Positions 11,497 through 21,644 of a stretch of 64,000 nucleotides of DNA are shown here, one piece after another; positions within the stretch are counted from its first letter, which is position 1; the number at the start of each line of letters is the position of its first letter. This stretch comes from Pelobates cultripes (taxonomy: Eukaryota > Chordata > Amphibia > Anura > Pelobatidae), in NCBI GenBank assembly GCA_933207985.1, contig OW240916.1, positions 79,337,261 through 79,401,260 on the forward strand. Reading direction: 5' to 3'. Position numbers and translations under genes: made by a program. Below the pieces are notes generated by a model, which was not told the DNA's origin, did not search any database, and saw only the letters and a list, made by a program, of their open reading frames with translations.

Positions 11497-12042
11497 TAAG
11501 TCCGGGCACTTTATTGTTGAGCTTCTCCACAAAGACAGCAGCACATGAAAAACAATAATGTAACAAAAACCCTATAAACAAAAACCTAGCTCGGTCTGAG
11601 CACTAACTAACAGCAAGTTCCCTCTCTCTCAAGGGTTTAAACTATAACAAAACAAGAAGTGGTTTCACCAACCTAGTGTCTTTGTCAGCTCTCAGCACTC
11701 CAGTGTTTTAGACAGCCTGCTGCTTCTAGCCCTTCAAGAGAGAAATAAACATTCTCAGGGAGGGGTTTATTCCCACTGCTGCTGCTGATTACCTGCAGCT
11801 GAGCAGTGGGTTGGAGACAGTCCAAAGCCTGGTTTGTACCTAGTCTCCCAAGAGAAAACAATAAACAGTGGAGTGGAGCACTGGCCCACCCTTCTCTCCA
11901 AATGCTCAGGGGCCCATAACTAAATATGCATTTAAGTTACATACATACACACATCCCCCTGGGGTTAAAGATCATATGCCTCTCTGAACAATGCAGATGA
12001 AATATAAACTCCCTCACAGATCACCCCATTCACCTTATCACA
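11497..12042 (-). repeat. 5' LTR of the deleted gypsy element, 3'-truncated
   Basis: Starts TGTGATAAGG at 12042 and runs to the AATAAAG / CCGGACTTAAGTT region at about 11497, where it joins pol directly. About 80 bp of the LTR end, seen in the other copy at 10113-10180, are missing. Confidence 0.85.
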
Positions 12043-12190
12043 GATCTGTTGAGAAAATCTATTGAAAATCCAAATTTGAATAGCACCATCTCCATATAGC
12101 ACCAATTTAGACGGTCGAACATCCTCTCTGCTTCGATGATCAGTACCGTCTATTCTTGCTCCACAAATGGCACCTGCTGTGACACGTCTT
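12043..12190 (-). pseudogene. Tx1/L1-type LINE relic, upstream piece (RT motif A)
   Basis: On the minus strand a frame reads FDRLNWCYMEMVLFKFGFS, the RT motif A region that precedes the motif B and C parts found at 8960-10112. With the shared GATCT it shows the LINE was contiguous before the gypsy element inserted. Upstream the relationship fades out near 12190. Confidence 0.75.
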
Positions 12191-12622
12191 TAGGTTCCAT
12201 AATCTATAAGGCCCTGATGTAATGTCAGGAATCCTGGAACCTGAACACACAGACAGAATCACAAAAGGAATAATGTATACCAGTCTTTAGAATGGCCAGG
12301 TTAAATAAACAAACAGAGTCAGCATAGCAAGCCGGCGTCACTCGCATAAATTAGCAGTGAGGCATGGAATGCTCCATGCGTTCCAACTCGTAGAATCAGA
12401 GGGAGGGTGCGATCGGCATCCCGCACATGCGCAAAAGTGGCGCTTGGAATGTTTGTCTTTGTTTTGATTTGTTGATATGTATGGTGAGATATCCATGCTC
12501 TGTTATTATATATTTATGATTGTGCTCCTTGATTGGGTAGTATGCTGCCTAATGAAGACAGCCCGGTACTGGATTACGTGTGGGTAAAAATTATGTTTTA
12601 TTGGGGGGGAGGGGTGTTCATA
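12191..12622. other. no gene; unassigned repeat-like DNA
   Basis: Begins with TGTCAGGAATCCTGG, which could be an LTR start. I found no matching second end, primer site or coding remnant. It includes a GC-richer stretch near 12330-12450. Confidence 0.35.
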
Positions 12623-13170
12623 TCAAACGTTTAAGATTATACATTTATAATCTTGAAAACAGGAAAAACAGAGATACGGCTGTATACAATCTAAAACAGG
12701 AACAAAAAAAGACACATAGTGTGATACAGTAACACCAATATAAATGTGTTGAAATTGTAGTGCACTCACAAGAATGAGGTAAATAATGCGCTCAAATGGT
12801 GCCTGCCCCGATGAATTTGGGCGGCTAGGGGTATCCACTTCCCAAGGAAAATCCACAGGTAATCCAAATGGACCAAAGGACGAGACTCCAGTGGAAATAG
12901 ATGAAATATGCAAGATTTATTTAATAAAAAGGGCTACATATATTAGCCACATCAAATAAAAAAAAAGAGGTCCTACGTGTTTCGTTCCTATTATTAGGAA
13001 CTTCCTCAGGGACCAAAATATAACAAAGCAATAGTAAAAGTGCTTTTTCCATTGTATATACATTTATAATGTTAGAGTGTTCCTTGGAGGCCACACGTGT
13101 ATGTTCTGCAATAGACCACTCAAAGGCACCTCTGTGTTTTCGTTTCACTGTGTGGAATAAAGAACATTAC
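12623..13170 (-). mobile_element. Penelope-like terminal region (pLTR-type), solitary
   Basis: On the minus strand it carries the hammerhead-like core at 12972-13009, followed by an AATAAAT-containing stretch. That is the layout of the pLTR ends of Neptune/Penelope elements. No coding part is attached. Boundaries are approximate. Confidence 0.5.
12972..13009 (-). ncRNA. hammerhead-ribozyme-like motif
   Basis: Minus strand: CTGAGGA, then a 7-bp perfect stem GTTCCTA/TAGGAAC with loop ATAA, then GAAAC and ACGTAGG. This follows the hammerhead order CUGANGA, stem II, GAAA, short stem III, UH. The U-to-G change in CUGAUGA may weaken or abolish cleavage. PLE pLTRs are known to carry such motifs. 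Confidence 0.55.
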
Positions 13171-13499
13171 CAACACCTTAAAGTCTCTTCTTTTTTTGTG
13201 CCTGTCTCTCAGCTATGTGGTCATGTTTCTCTAAACTTCCTTTAATGTCTTTCACCTTAGGGATATCTCCACTACAGTAATAACAGACACAGTGGTCCTT
13301 AAAGTAGTGGTTTCCCCCATAGTTTTTCCATGCTCGATTCATACAATATCCATGTCTCTAACTATTTTAATCTAGATCAAGGATTCTCAACCTAATTGTC
13401 AGGGACACAATTAGGTATTTTGCATTTCTCAATTCTATTGACCAAACTGAATTAATAGTTAGGACTTGACTCAATTAATCATCAATCAATGACATCAAT

Positions 13500-13541
13500 T
13501 CATTACTTCTCTGTCCCTTTTCTGGGACAGAGAAGTAATGA
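13500..13541. repeat. perfect 18-bp hairpin
   Basis: Arms CATTACTTCTCTGTCCC and GGGACAGAGAAGTAATG plus one outer T-A pair, loop TTTTCT. It is isolated, not in a recognised element. The rest of 13170-14165 shows no gene. Confidence 0.8.
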
Positions 13542-14405
13542 GTTACCATGTGAGTTATTTAAATGTTAATTTGGGTTTATGCCCTTTTTTATAAAGTAAT
13601 ACACAAAGTGCCTACAGTATGCTTGTTTGAGTAGCAGTGATGTTTTAGAGCACCTCATTCCATCAAACCTTCTGTTGCCTATTCTATGCATCCGAAACTT
13701 TGTTATTCAACGTTCACAAGATATATGGCATAGATGCCCTTCTAAGCTATACAGAATCTTCTAAAAAAAAAAAAAAATCACTCAATGTTTCTTGCAATCG
13801 TCTGCTTTGTAGGAATTTTCCAGTAACTGCTATCTTGTTAACAGAAAGTTATGCATCTCTTCCTCTTACACAAAAGCAGCATTTGCAACTCTTGCCACAT
13901 GGGCATTTTATGAAACAAAATGAAACAACTCTGTACTTTTGCAACTCATCAAGTCAGTAAGGAAGTGATAAATTGAATTTACCAGCATGGGTATAGTTCC
14001 AGAATTATTGACAAGATTGCGTACTTTTAATTGCTTTGTAATTGTTGAAATTCCCAAATATTATGACATAAAATTATGACCCTGTCTTAAAATTGATCCA
14101 AAATGTATTTTTAAAACTAAAATCAAACCCAAGCCAATTAGAAGTAAGTATGGGCTTATGTTGTGTTAAACCCCTTAAGGACAGCTGGGCATACTATGCC
14201 ATCCTTAAAAGTGAGGGCCTAATTGTCCCCCAATCCTGATGAAAGTTTGGGGGACAAACTGAAATGTTGAAAGTAAGCAATAAAAGTTAAATTGTATCTT
14301 TTGAACTGGAAGTCCTTAGAGTGCTCTTATACTGGATGTCTATACTGTTTTCTGATAAGCACTGGGCATTACACTGAATATTGTGTGGAGTGCAGGATTT
14401 TTGGG

Positions 14406-14407
<2 letters not shown>

Positions 14408-14462
<55 letters not shown>
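14408..14462. repeat. (TA)n microsatellite
   Basis: About 27 TA units inside the TTAA element. The related copy has a longer TA tract next to it at 34225-34314. Confidence 0.97.
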
Positions 14463-14465
<3 letters not shown>

Positions 14466-14794
14466 ACTATTACTTTTACACAATTATGTGATTTTATTAA
14501 TTATAATTTGAGGGACCTGCCTGACAACCCAGGCAGACAGTGCAGAGAATTTAATTGCCAAGCCCTATATTTAACCCTGTATCTTTCCAAAACACCATAA
14601 TACCTTTAGATGGGGGTACTTTTATACTAGGGAGACTTTGCTGAATACAAATATGAGTGTTTAAAACCATAAAATGTATCATTACAAGGATATCCTCAGT
14701 GAAAGTGCAGTTTTTGTGTAAATAAATGCAAATAAAAAAATATGAACACTAATTTTGGCCGGGGTTGTGACTACTAACAAATATTGGATATACC

Positions 14795-15155
14795 CAGTGG
14801 CGTACTAAGGGGGTCGGAGGGGGTGGTCCGCCCCGGGGTGGGGGGTGCCATGACCACCCGCTGCAGCCCGAGCTCTGTAGAGAGCCTCAGGCGGCTGCAG
14901 CTTTGCCTGGGCGGTGCGTCCATGAGGGTGGACCGCACCGCCCGGGCGCAGCCTGAGAAAGGGGGCTGACAGGAGGGAAGCACTCAGCGCTCCCTCCTGT
15001 CACTCCCTCTGTAGTAGCGTGGCCGAGCCCTGCAGCATTGATGGTCCGGCGGGTACAGGGAGCAGCTGTCTCCTGTACCCGGCCGGACTAACAGGAAGTG
15101 CACACTGAGTGCACAAAATCCGCCCCGGGTGCCAAATGCTCTAGGTACGCCCCTG
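14795..15155. mobile_element. 361-bp hAT-like MITE nested in the TTAA element
   Basis: Ends CAGTGGCGTAC and GTACGCCCCTG, flanked by a perfect 8-bp duplication GATATACC (14787-14794, 15156-15163). Inside are adjacent hairpins: 14905-14947 (GCCTGGGCGGTGCGTCCA against its complement), 14968-15002 and 15045-15087. The GC content is far above that of its host element. It inserted after the TTAA element. Confidence 0.88.
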
Positions 15156-15689
15156 GATATACCCATTTTGAAAACCCTGGGTTGTCTACTTTTACAAATG
15201 GCATGGCATGATGGGGGTAACTTTCATTCTTGGGCTGCCATAAGGACTGAAAGGTAACAAAGACCCAGCAAATCAATCTTCCAAATCTCAATGTGCAAAC
15301 ATGGAAAAGAGGAAAGACATATATTTGACTCCTGCAAGTTAAAAAAAAAAACTTAAAACCTGTACATGGGGGGTACTGTTGTACTCGTGAGACATTTCTG
15401 AATACAAATACGTGTATTTTATTACAGTGAAATCCAACAGTATTATAACATTCACAGTTAAAATGCCATGCAGAACTTGAAAAATAACAAAATTTCTTAC
15501 TTTTTTCACACTTTGTTTTTAAATATTATTATTCTCCTGAAGAAAATGATATATAATAAATGTAGGTGCACTTAATATGAAAGAGGTGAATTATGGTTGA
15601 ACCACATATAGCGCAAATTCCAGGCTTTGTTTACATTTTATTTTGATCACAACTTGTACAATTGGCTCAGTCTTTAAGGGGTTTAATCG

Positions 15690-16790
15690 TTATAGAACTG
15701 AGCTGACGCTATCAGACAAGCCAGGATTTGAGGGGCAGGCAGAGAGAAAGTTAGCCTAGTGATATTGCCCCTGCCACAGCCATGCTTACAGTAAGTATAT
15801 AATGTTGAAAAAAGCCCAGCTATTTTCAATTAGTATTACTTAATAGTACCACTCTCATTGCAAGGCAGATTTCCTGTACCTCTTTTTGGTGGGACAGGAA
15901 AAACAACTGAGCTATGCTATTTCATTCCTATGCTACTTTTGTTCTTTTAAAATGTAATTTTGGTGTTTTCTACATTTATTTTCTGAGATAAATATTTCAT
16001 TATTCATTTTATTTCCTTCTTATTTTTCAAGTATATAATGACATTCAAAATGATATTAAGAAATTCTGTTATGTTATATATTATAGGGTAGAGATACTAT
16101 TCTGTAAACAAAAACACACAGCACACACAGCACATACATTCATGGGAAATTATAGTACACTCTCTTGGAATTATGTGGTTCTATATATGAGGACATAATA
16201 ACAATTATCTGTTCCTTAACAAGTCTTAAAATTAGGTCAATACAACCTCAGTTGAAAAACAACACATGACCTATTACACCGTGTCATGATATATTTGACA
16301 AAAATAAAGCCAAAATGGAGAAGCCATGTGTGAAAATCTAAGTACACCTTATGATTCAATAGCTGTCTTTTTTCACCATGACTGTAATTGAACTAATTGA
16401 TAAAATGAAAACTACATCCTTTGTGGGGTTTTTTTATTGTGTTTTTCCAGTGATACACACTATTACCACATATATAATTTACAGTTTACTGTTACACTGG
16501 TGCTTTTTTCATTACTTCTTTCCTTATATACTAAAATATGTAACTTTTTTTGTCCAAAAATGATCTTTTGGTGATTGTATGTATCCATGTATGTATCTAT
16601 GTATCTTTTGACGAGTGTAATGTATTCTGAGTCCTGCTGTGGGGTCTTAAAGTACATTGAACAATTCTACAAAACTATATTTAACTATAGCATTTCCTGT
16701 ATGGGTGGATAATTCTATGAGTACAGTATTATGTTTCTGCATTTAATAAGATCTATAAAGGGACTAGCTAGTCACACAATTCTAACACAT
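15690..16790. other. no gene recognised
   Basis: AT-rich, no splice-flanked open stretch, no clear repeat boundary. Confidence 0.4.
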
Positions 16791-16849
16791 TCCTGCTGTG
16801 GATGAAGTGTGTTATTTTGAAAAATATGAAATCCTATGTTATTTTTTTT

Positions 16850-17710
16850 TAATAATCCATTTTCCTGTTTCCTATCACAGACATATTGACAAAAATTTTT
16901 TTATATGGAAAGGCTCTAAAGGAAACCTACTACAATTTTTAGCGTTCTTGAATTTTAATAATTGGGGCATCTCCTTAGTAGCTAATTACAGTCAACAGAG
17001 TGTAATTTTTTAAGACCTAAATAAATAGATTGAGGACTGTAAAATAAAAACAAAAACTTGCTTTAAACCTGTCGACGTTAACAACTATATTCATTTACAA
17101 AGTTGCCATTTCTCCCCATGGTTATTAAATATCCCTAAATCACAATTTTTACGGGTACGAAGAAATTGGACAGATATAGAAATTTTTGACACCCAAGTTC
17201 AAAGATTGAAATATCAATTTTTAGAAAAAGGGTATGATGAAGCCTCACTTCAAGAAACCATAGAGGAAATTAAAATAAAAGACAGGACAATACTCTTAGA
17301 ATATAAAACAAGGGAAAAGGGTTAAGTTGGGGGAACTTAATATACCTTTTACTTGTCACACCAAACAAGTGATTTATTTGTTAAAATGTGCATGCAATCT
17401 GCATTATGTGGGTAGGACCAAAAGATCCCTCTATATAAGGATTAACGAACATGTTAGAAACATAAAGAAAGGTTTTCACACAGCATAGTGTATCCATACA
17501 CTTTGAAGAAGTTCATAATAACGACCCTAAATGCCTAACCTTCTTATTTATTCAAAAAGTAGAATCTAATTGGAGAGGAGAAGACATCATAAAAAAGCTG
17601 GGCCAAACAGAGATGCGCTGGATATTTGATTTACATACCCTAACACCATTTGGTCTTAACCTGGATTTTGAATTGTGCCATTTTTTAGGATTTAGTCAGT
17701 TTTTTATTCA
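16850..17710 (+). pseudogene. Penelope/Neptune-like element ORF relic (RT end, linker, GIY-YIG)
   Basis: Three frames joined by breaks give the PLE order. RT motif C region: RHIDKNFFIWKGSKGNL, where the usual Y-x-D-D reads H-I-D-K. Linker: CFKPVDVNNYIHLQSCHFS, FLRVRRNWTD and EIKIKDRTILLEY. GIY-YIG nuclease: VIYLLKCACNLHYVGRTKRS, IRINEHVRNIKKGFH, a stop at about 17489, then RGEDIIKKLG, EMRWIFDLHTLTPFGLNLDF. The lost aspartate and several stops make it inactive. The family call is firm because RT and GIY-YIG occur together only in PLEs. Confidence 0.85.
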
Positions 17711-17752
17711 ATTTTTAATCATTTTTTTAAACATTTTATTTTTACAACAGTC

Positions 17753-17780
17753 TTTCTTTCTTTCTTTCTTTCTTTCTCTC
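17753..17780. repeat. (TTTC)n microsatellite
   Basis: Short CTTT/TTTC run just after the PLE coding relic. Confidence 0.9.
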
Positions 17781-18028
17781 TTCTCTTACTAAAAGGAAAA
17801 TAACGTTTTTTGCATTCTTCTTTAATTGATTCAAAGTTTTTTTCCTCCACACTCAAAGGGATACATAGATCCATTTGTTCATTTACAAGTAAAACAGTAA
17901 AACATTGTTCAAAGTAATCTATGTTATACTAACATCTACATCTACGGAAACTACATTTCTGAGCGCAATAACCGGAAGTGACGAGACGCTAGTTCACTTT
18001 CGACATGGAAACCAGCAATGCACGCCAG

Positions 18029-18051
18029 CTGATGAGGCCGCGAGCAGAAAA
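18029..18051 (+). ncRNA. degenerate hammerhead-like core
   Basis: CTGATGA matches the consensus exactly, followed by GGCCGCGAG and GAAAAC. The 3' side of stem II (CA instead of CC) no longer pairs well. It lies about 110 bp before the next core, in the stretch after the PLE ORF. Confidence 0.35.
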
Positions 18052-18137
18052 CACCCTGAAAAACAGGATTGGACAATACAGAAAGAAGGCGGAGACTGAT
18101 CCTGTCATAACACGAGAACCCGGAATAGGAACGACAG

Positions 18138-18176
18138 CTGATTGAGAAAGCCTACAGGATAGGAGAAATGCGTCTC
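18138..18176 (+). ncRNA. hammerhead-ribozyme-like motif after the PLE ORF
   Basis: CTGATTGA (one extra T against CUGAUGA), stem II CCTA/TAGG with loop CAGGA, then GAAATGCGTC. Placed about 430 bp downstream of the GIY-YIG relic, on the same strand, as expected for the 3' pLTR of that element. Confidence 0.5.
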
Positions 18177-18199
18177 GGCGGTCAGAGGATTCATCAACA

Positions 18200-19367
18200 T
18201 TTGTATTTATACTTTTATATTTTTGATTTTATACTAGTATTTATTTTTATTGGGGAGTGCCATCCCACTAAAACGGTACAGTGTTAATCAACTTAGAGCC
18301 GGGAATCCAAGGCTCTTGTCAAGGTGAGCACAACTATTACTACCTACACTGTATTTATAATCCATACAGTACAACCCATTTGGTCTACTCTGTCTTTTTT
18401 TCTATATCCCTGGAGGGGGGTGTTGCTGCCTAAAGAGCAAAAAGGTTCAACTTACGGAGCCAATACCATATAGGCTCCAGTCCATGTGAGTGGTTCTAGT
18501 CACTTCTTATCATTGCTCATTTTTTAATTTCATACCATTTGCACTATATTTTCTTTTTGTTTCTTTCCCTCATGTACCTTGAGTGTGTATTCTCCAGAAT
18601 GTCATTATACCTAGGGGTGAGTGTGCCCCCTCATCTTTAACTTTGCTATAGCGCTCCACTTGTTTGTATAAAATTCATACCTTTCTTTTTTAATATTAGT
18701 ATTTTTTTTTTTTTTTGTAAAATAAAGAGCACTGTGTGCACTTTCAACATTCTGGATCCAGACTTCCTATACCTGGTATCAAGGGGTTGTGTCACCCAGA
18801 AAGGACACACGCTTTAAACTCAGAGACAGTTTTGGAAGGCTCTGCGTCAGGTGAGCGCTTCTAAGTGTGTATTATAGCTCACTATTAAGTTACCATTTTA
18901 CTGCACTTAGAAGCTTTTCTTTCTTTTTACATCTTCCTGCAACATATCTGCAAAGATCATCTTTATACTTTTGGAGCCTATATACAAAAGGCTCCTTAAC
19001 ATGTGAGTTTATTACCACTCTTTATATCACTATAAATTCACAAATTGTATTACGGATTCACACTATATAAGCTTTATGTTTTTTTGCATGTATGAACTAA
19101 CCTACCCTGAAAATGGGAAAGGGTAAGTTTGAATTTAATATAAGCACTGCACTACCAAATACTGGGTGTTTGGGGGATTAATCACTCTTGAACACCTGGT
19201 ATTGTTTATTTTTGATAGTTTGGTAAAACTGCTCTTTCTGTATCTTACATATAAGTTTGATTTGTTTGCTGTGATTGTCACATTTTTGTTTGTGCTAAAA
19301 CACTTGCATTAATATTTTGGAGTCTGAATTTTTTTTATCTTTTCCTCCCATGGTTATTGATTGGGTA
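18200..19367. other. no gene; probable PLE-tail and other repeat DNA
   Basis: AT-rich. 18230-18900 has polyadenylation-like signals (AATAAAGAGC near 18722) and mixed repeat phrases but no coding remnant. Confidence 0.35.
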
Positions 19368-19370
19368 TTA

Positions 19371-19627
19371 CCCATTGTTGTGCTGCCATGAATATGCCCA
19401 GGAAAAAGGAAAATGTATTCATGCTTACTGTAATTTTCTTTTTCTGGTCATAGGCTATGGCAGCACAAAGATACCACCCTGGGATATTACTGGTAACAAG
19501 ACTGAGGGAGGAGGGGGCAGGAGGGGAGTTTATACCCTTCTTTTAATTAATTCACACCTGTATAATTAGGGATAGGGAGGAGCTATCCACTGTTGTGCTG
19601 CCATGGCCTATGACCAGGAAAAAAAAA
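19371..19627. repeat. three-block direct/inverted repeat
   Basis: A block of about 40 bp built on TTGTGCTGCCATG...CCAGGAAAAA occurs at 19371-19410 and 19587-19627 in the same orientation. It occurs inverted at 19434-19470 (TTTTTCTGGTCATAGGC). Probably the tips of a small foldback MITE with one end duplicated. Confidence 0.6.
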
Positions 19628-19785
19628 TTATAAGTATGAATTCATTTTTCTTTATATGTAAAAATAATACATAAATATACACATAGAATTGTAAAAATGA
19701 TAATATATATATATATATAAATATATATTAATGCAACTTCATGCAAGATCTCCACCTACAGAAAGAAAATTATTAGAATATCTTC

Positions 19786-20462
19786 CCGGGTGCAATCCCG
19801 CAATCTCGCGTAAATTATATGCAAAAATAACGTTTAGGGAGCACTCATAGGTCTTCAAATCGTGCAACTGGTGTTTTTATTGAGTCTTCCAAAATTCAGC
19901 TGTGTTACAAATCAAATCGGCGTTTTGACCCATTTGGGTCTTTATCAAGATCAGTGTCAATACAATAATGTGCATAAAAAGGAAAATACATAAATTATTT
20001 GCCAATCATGTGATAGGACAGCCTGAAGACTATATATTAGACGGTAATTTATGTAATACAATTATGTTTCTAGTATATTTGTTACAGTTGATTGATAAGA
20101 TGCCAACATGTATAGTTCGTATACTATGTAGTATGTGTTTGAAGTTTGTGCTTACACACCATGACTTTATTTTTTCATCAGAACGAGGTTGTGTGATTCC
20201 CCTTCCCATCACTCTCAGTCACATGCACTTCACATTTTTAATAGTGCTCACATTTTTATCACATTTTTATTTTGTTTTTTATTTCACTCACCACACTCAT
20301 ACTGTCCCTCACACTAGCCTGTTCTGTCAAGAATCCACGTGTATCATGAACGTGTGACGTGATAAAAATAGGTTGCTAAGTGACTATCTCCTGTGAGCAA
20401 ACATACGCATGATGTGGTTTCTAGGTAACGAAAATACTAAGTTTCCGTAAGCCGGGATTCTG
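19786..20462 (-). mobile_element. Neptune/Penelope-like pLTR, inverted solitary copy
   Basis: 19850-19980 is the reverse complement of 34070-34205, and 20320-20462 the reverse complement of 33866-34010, so this is the same terminal region in opposite orientation. 20027-20178 also matches 31865-32015. It carries a hammerhead-like core and ends where the next LINE begins. No ORF is attached. Confidence 0.7.
19915..19952 (-). ncRNA. degenerate hammerhead-like motif
   Basis: Minus strand: CTTGATAAA, stem II GACCC/GGGTC with loop AAAT, then AAAACGCCG. The stem is perfect, but both core boxes differ from CUGAUGA and GAAA by one to two bases. The sister copy at 34100 keeps GAAAC. Confidence 0.4.
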
Positions 20463-20562
20463 GCATGGTGGGTTAGTAATGATACACTTATATATCTAAA
20501 GACAGAATAGCCCACCTCCCCTAAGCCCGGCATCCTCGGAGCAGTCTACCATAATCAAAGAC

Positions 20563-21455
20563 ATGGAAATAAGGGAGATACTACAGAACCTACCCTCCAA
20601 GACAGACATCTATGATGGCAAAGCTGGAGGAATCGATGCAAGAAACCATGACTGACATTGTCAGAGACGTGCACCAGGTGGAACAAAGAGTAGGGGAATT
20701 GGAGGATGAGAACCTGCAAACGATAGCTGCGATGAAAGCACTAGAAAAGAGACAAGAGGCAGTGGAGCTGAAGTATGTTAATATGGCAAGAAATTATGAA
20801 GAACTAGACAATAGGAGTCGGAGGAATAATTTACACTTGAGAGGCCTACCAGAGGCACAAGAGGCCTCCGAGGACCTGCGGACTAAATTGCAGGCATTAT
20901 TTAATAACATCCTCCAAAGGCCCATGGACACACCAGTTCTGCTAGATCGGGCCCACTGAGCCCTAAGGCCGAAAGGCCCCCCACAAGATAAACCAAGGGG
21001 TGTCATATGTAGGGTGCATTATTTCACATTAAAAGAAGAGATTCTGAAACTCTCCAAAGACTTCCCAGCTATGACACAGGGAAATGTACAACTACAACTG
21101 TTTCCGGATTTGACCTGGACCACCTTACAAGGCCGCAGATCCTTGCGCCCCATAACTGGACTACTACAAGAACGCAATATTAGGTATCGTTGGGGGATAC
21201 CCTTTTTCGCTGACGGCGACTAAGGACGGAGATTCAACTACCCTACGATTAGCGGCAGATGTCCCAGAGTTTCTCCGCTGACACCCCAAGTGAACATTCC
21301 GGATTGGTATGCAGATCATCCACAACAAACGTTTCCATCACAACCCCAGAGGCAGCGCAGATGATCTCCCACCGGCTCCAAAAGATCTATGCCCAGACTG
21401 TCCACACAACAGCAGAATATAAGACCAAGAAGAGAGCCTCAAATGCCATAACTTG
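20563..21455 (+). pseudogene. LINE ORF1 relic (coiled coil plus RRM-like)
   Basis: Opens MEIREILQNLPSKTDIYD, shifts frame near 20612, then runs through a coiled coil (VEQRVGELEDENLQTIAAMK) into SRRNNLHLRGLPEAQEA, the signature at the start of the L1/Tx1 ORF1 RRM domain. DRAH is followed by a stop at 20957-20959, where relatives have an Arg codon. The C-terminal domain continues (YFTLKEEILKLSKDFP, then FPDLTWTTLQGRRSLRP) with more breaks to about 21455. ORF1 proteins bind the LINE RNA and form trimers through the coiled coil; this copy cannot. Confidence 0.8.
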
Positions 21456-21644
21456 AGACAATCGGTACATGGACTTTAAGCGGCAACAAAAAGCATTCAA
21501 ACGTACCAGTAGCAATCTTTTAAGTTATTGTAAATAGTTATACACTTTTGGTTTACATTGTTCAGGATAAGAAATTGAGCTATTCCTTGCGGAAAGTCAC
21601 CGACTTCAATTCACCTGACCTCCCTGACTGAAAAGACAAACAAT

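Larger units (their letters stand above)
10113..12042 (-). mobile_element. internally deleted Gmr1-like Ty3/gypsy retrotransposon
   Basis: Both ends carry the same LTR, reading TGTGATAAGG to GGATCACA on the minus strand. The element is flanked by a perfect 5-bp target duplication GATCT (10108-10112 and 12043-12047), which sits inside the Tx1/L1 LINE, so it inserted after the LINE. The interior holds only the RT tail and RNase H. gag, protease, integrase, most of RT and the end of the 5' LTR are gone in one deletion whose junction is near 11495. RNase H is followed directly by the 3' LTR, with no integrase between, as in the Gmr1-like group. Confidence 0.9.
14170..15682. mobile_element. TTAA-flanked non-autonomous DNA element (piggyBac/Kolobok type?)
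   Basis: Ends ACCCCTTAAGGAC and GTCTTTAAGGGGT are near-perfect inverted repeats, each flanked by TTAA (14166-14169 and 15683-15686). The body is AT-rich with recurring phrases (CCTGACAACCCAGGCAG, AAACCTGTACATGGGGGG, TTTGGCC). Related sequence fills 34315-35570 and 54690-55757. No transposase is seen. It contains a (TA)n tract and a younger hAT MITE. TTAA duplication fits piggyBac or Kolobok; which one is undecided. Confidence 0.65.

Noticed and set aside
12221..12620. Possible LTR starting TGTCAGGAATCCTGG
   Set aside because: No second copy, primer site, target duplication or coding remnant could be found.
17367..17700. GIY-YIG domain as a host repair or homing endonuclease gene
   Set aside because: It follows a decayed Penelope-type RT and linker and is full of stops, so it belongs to a retroelement.
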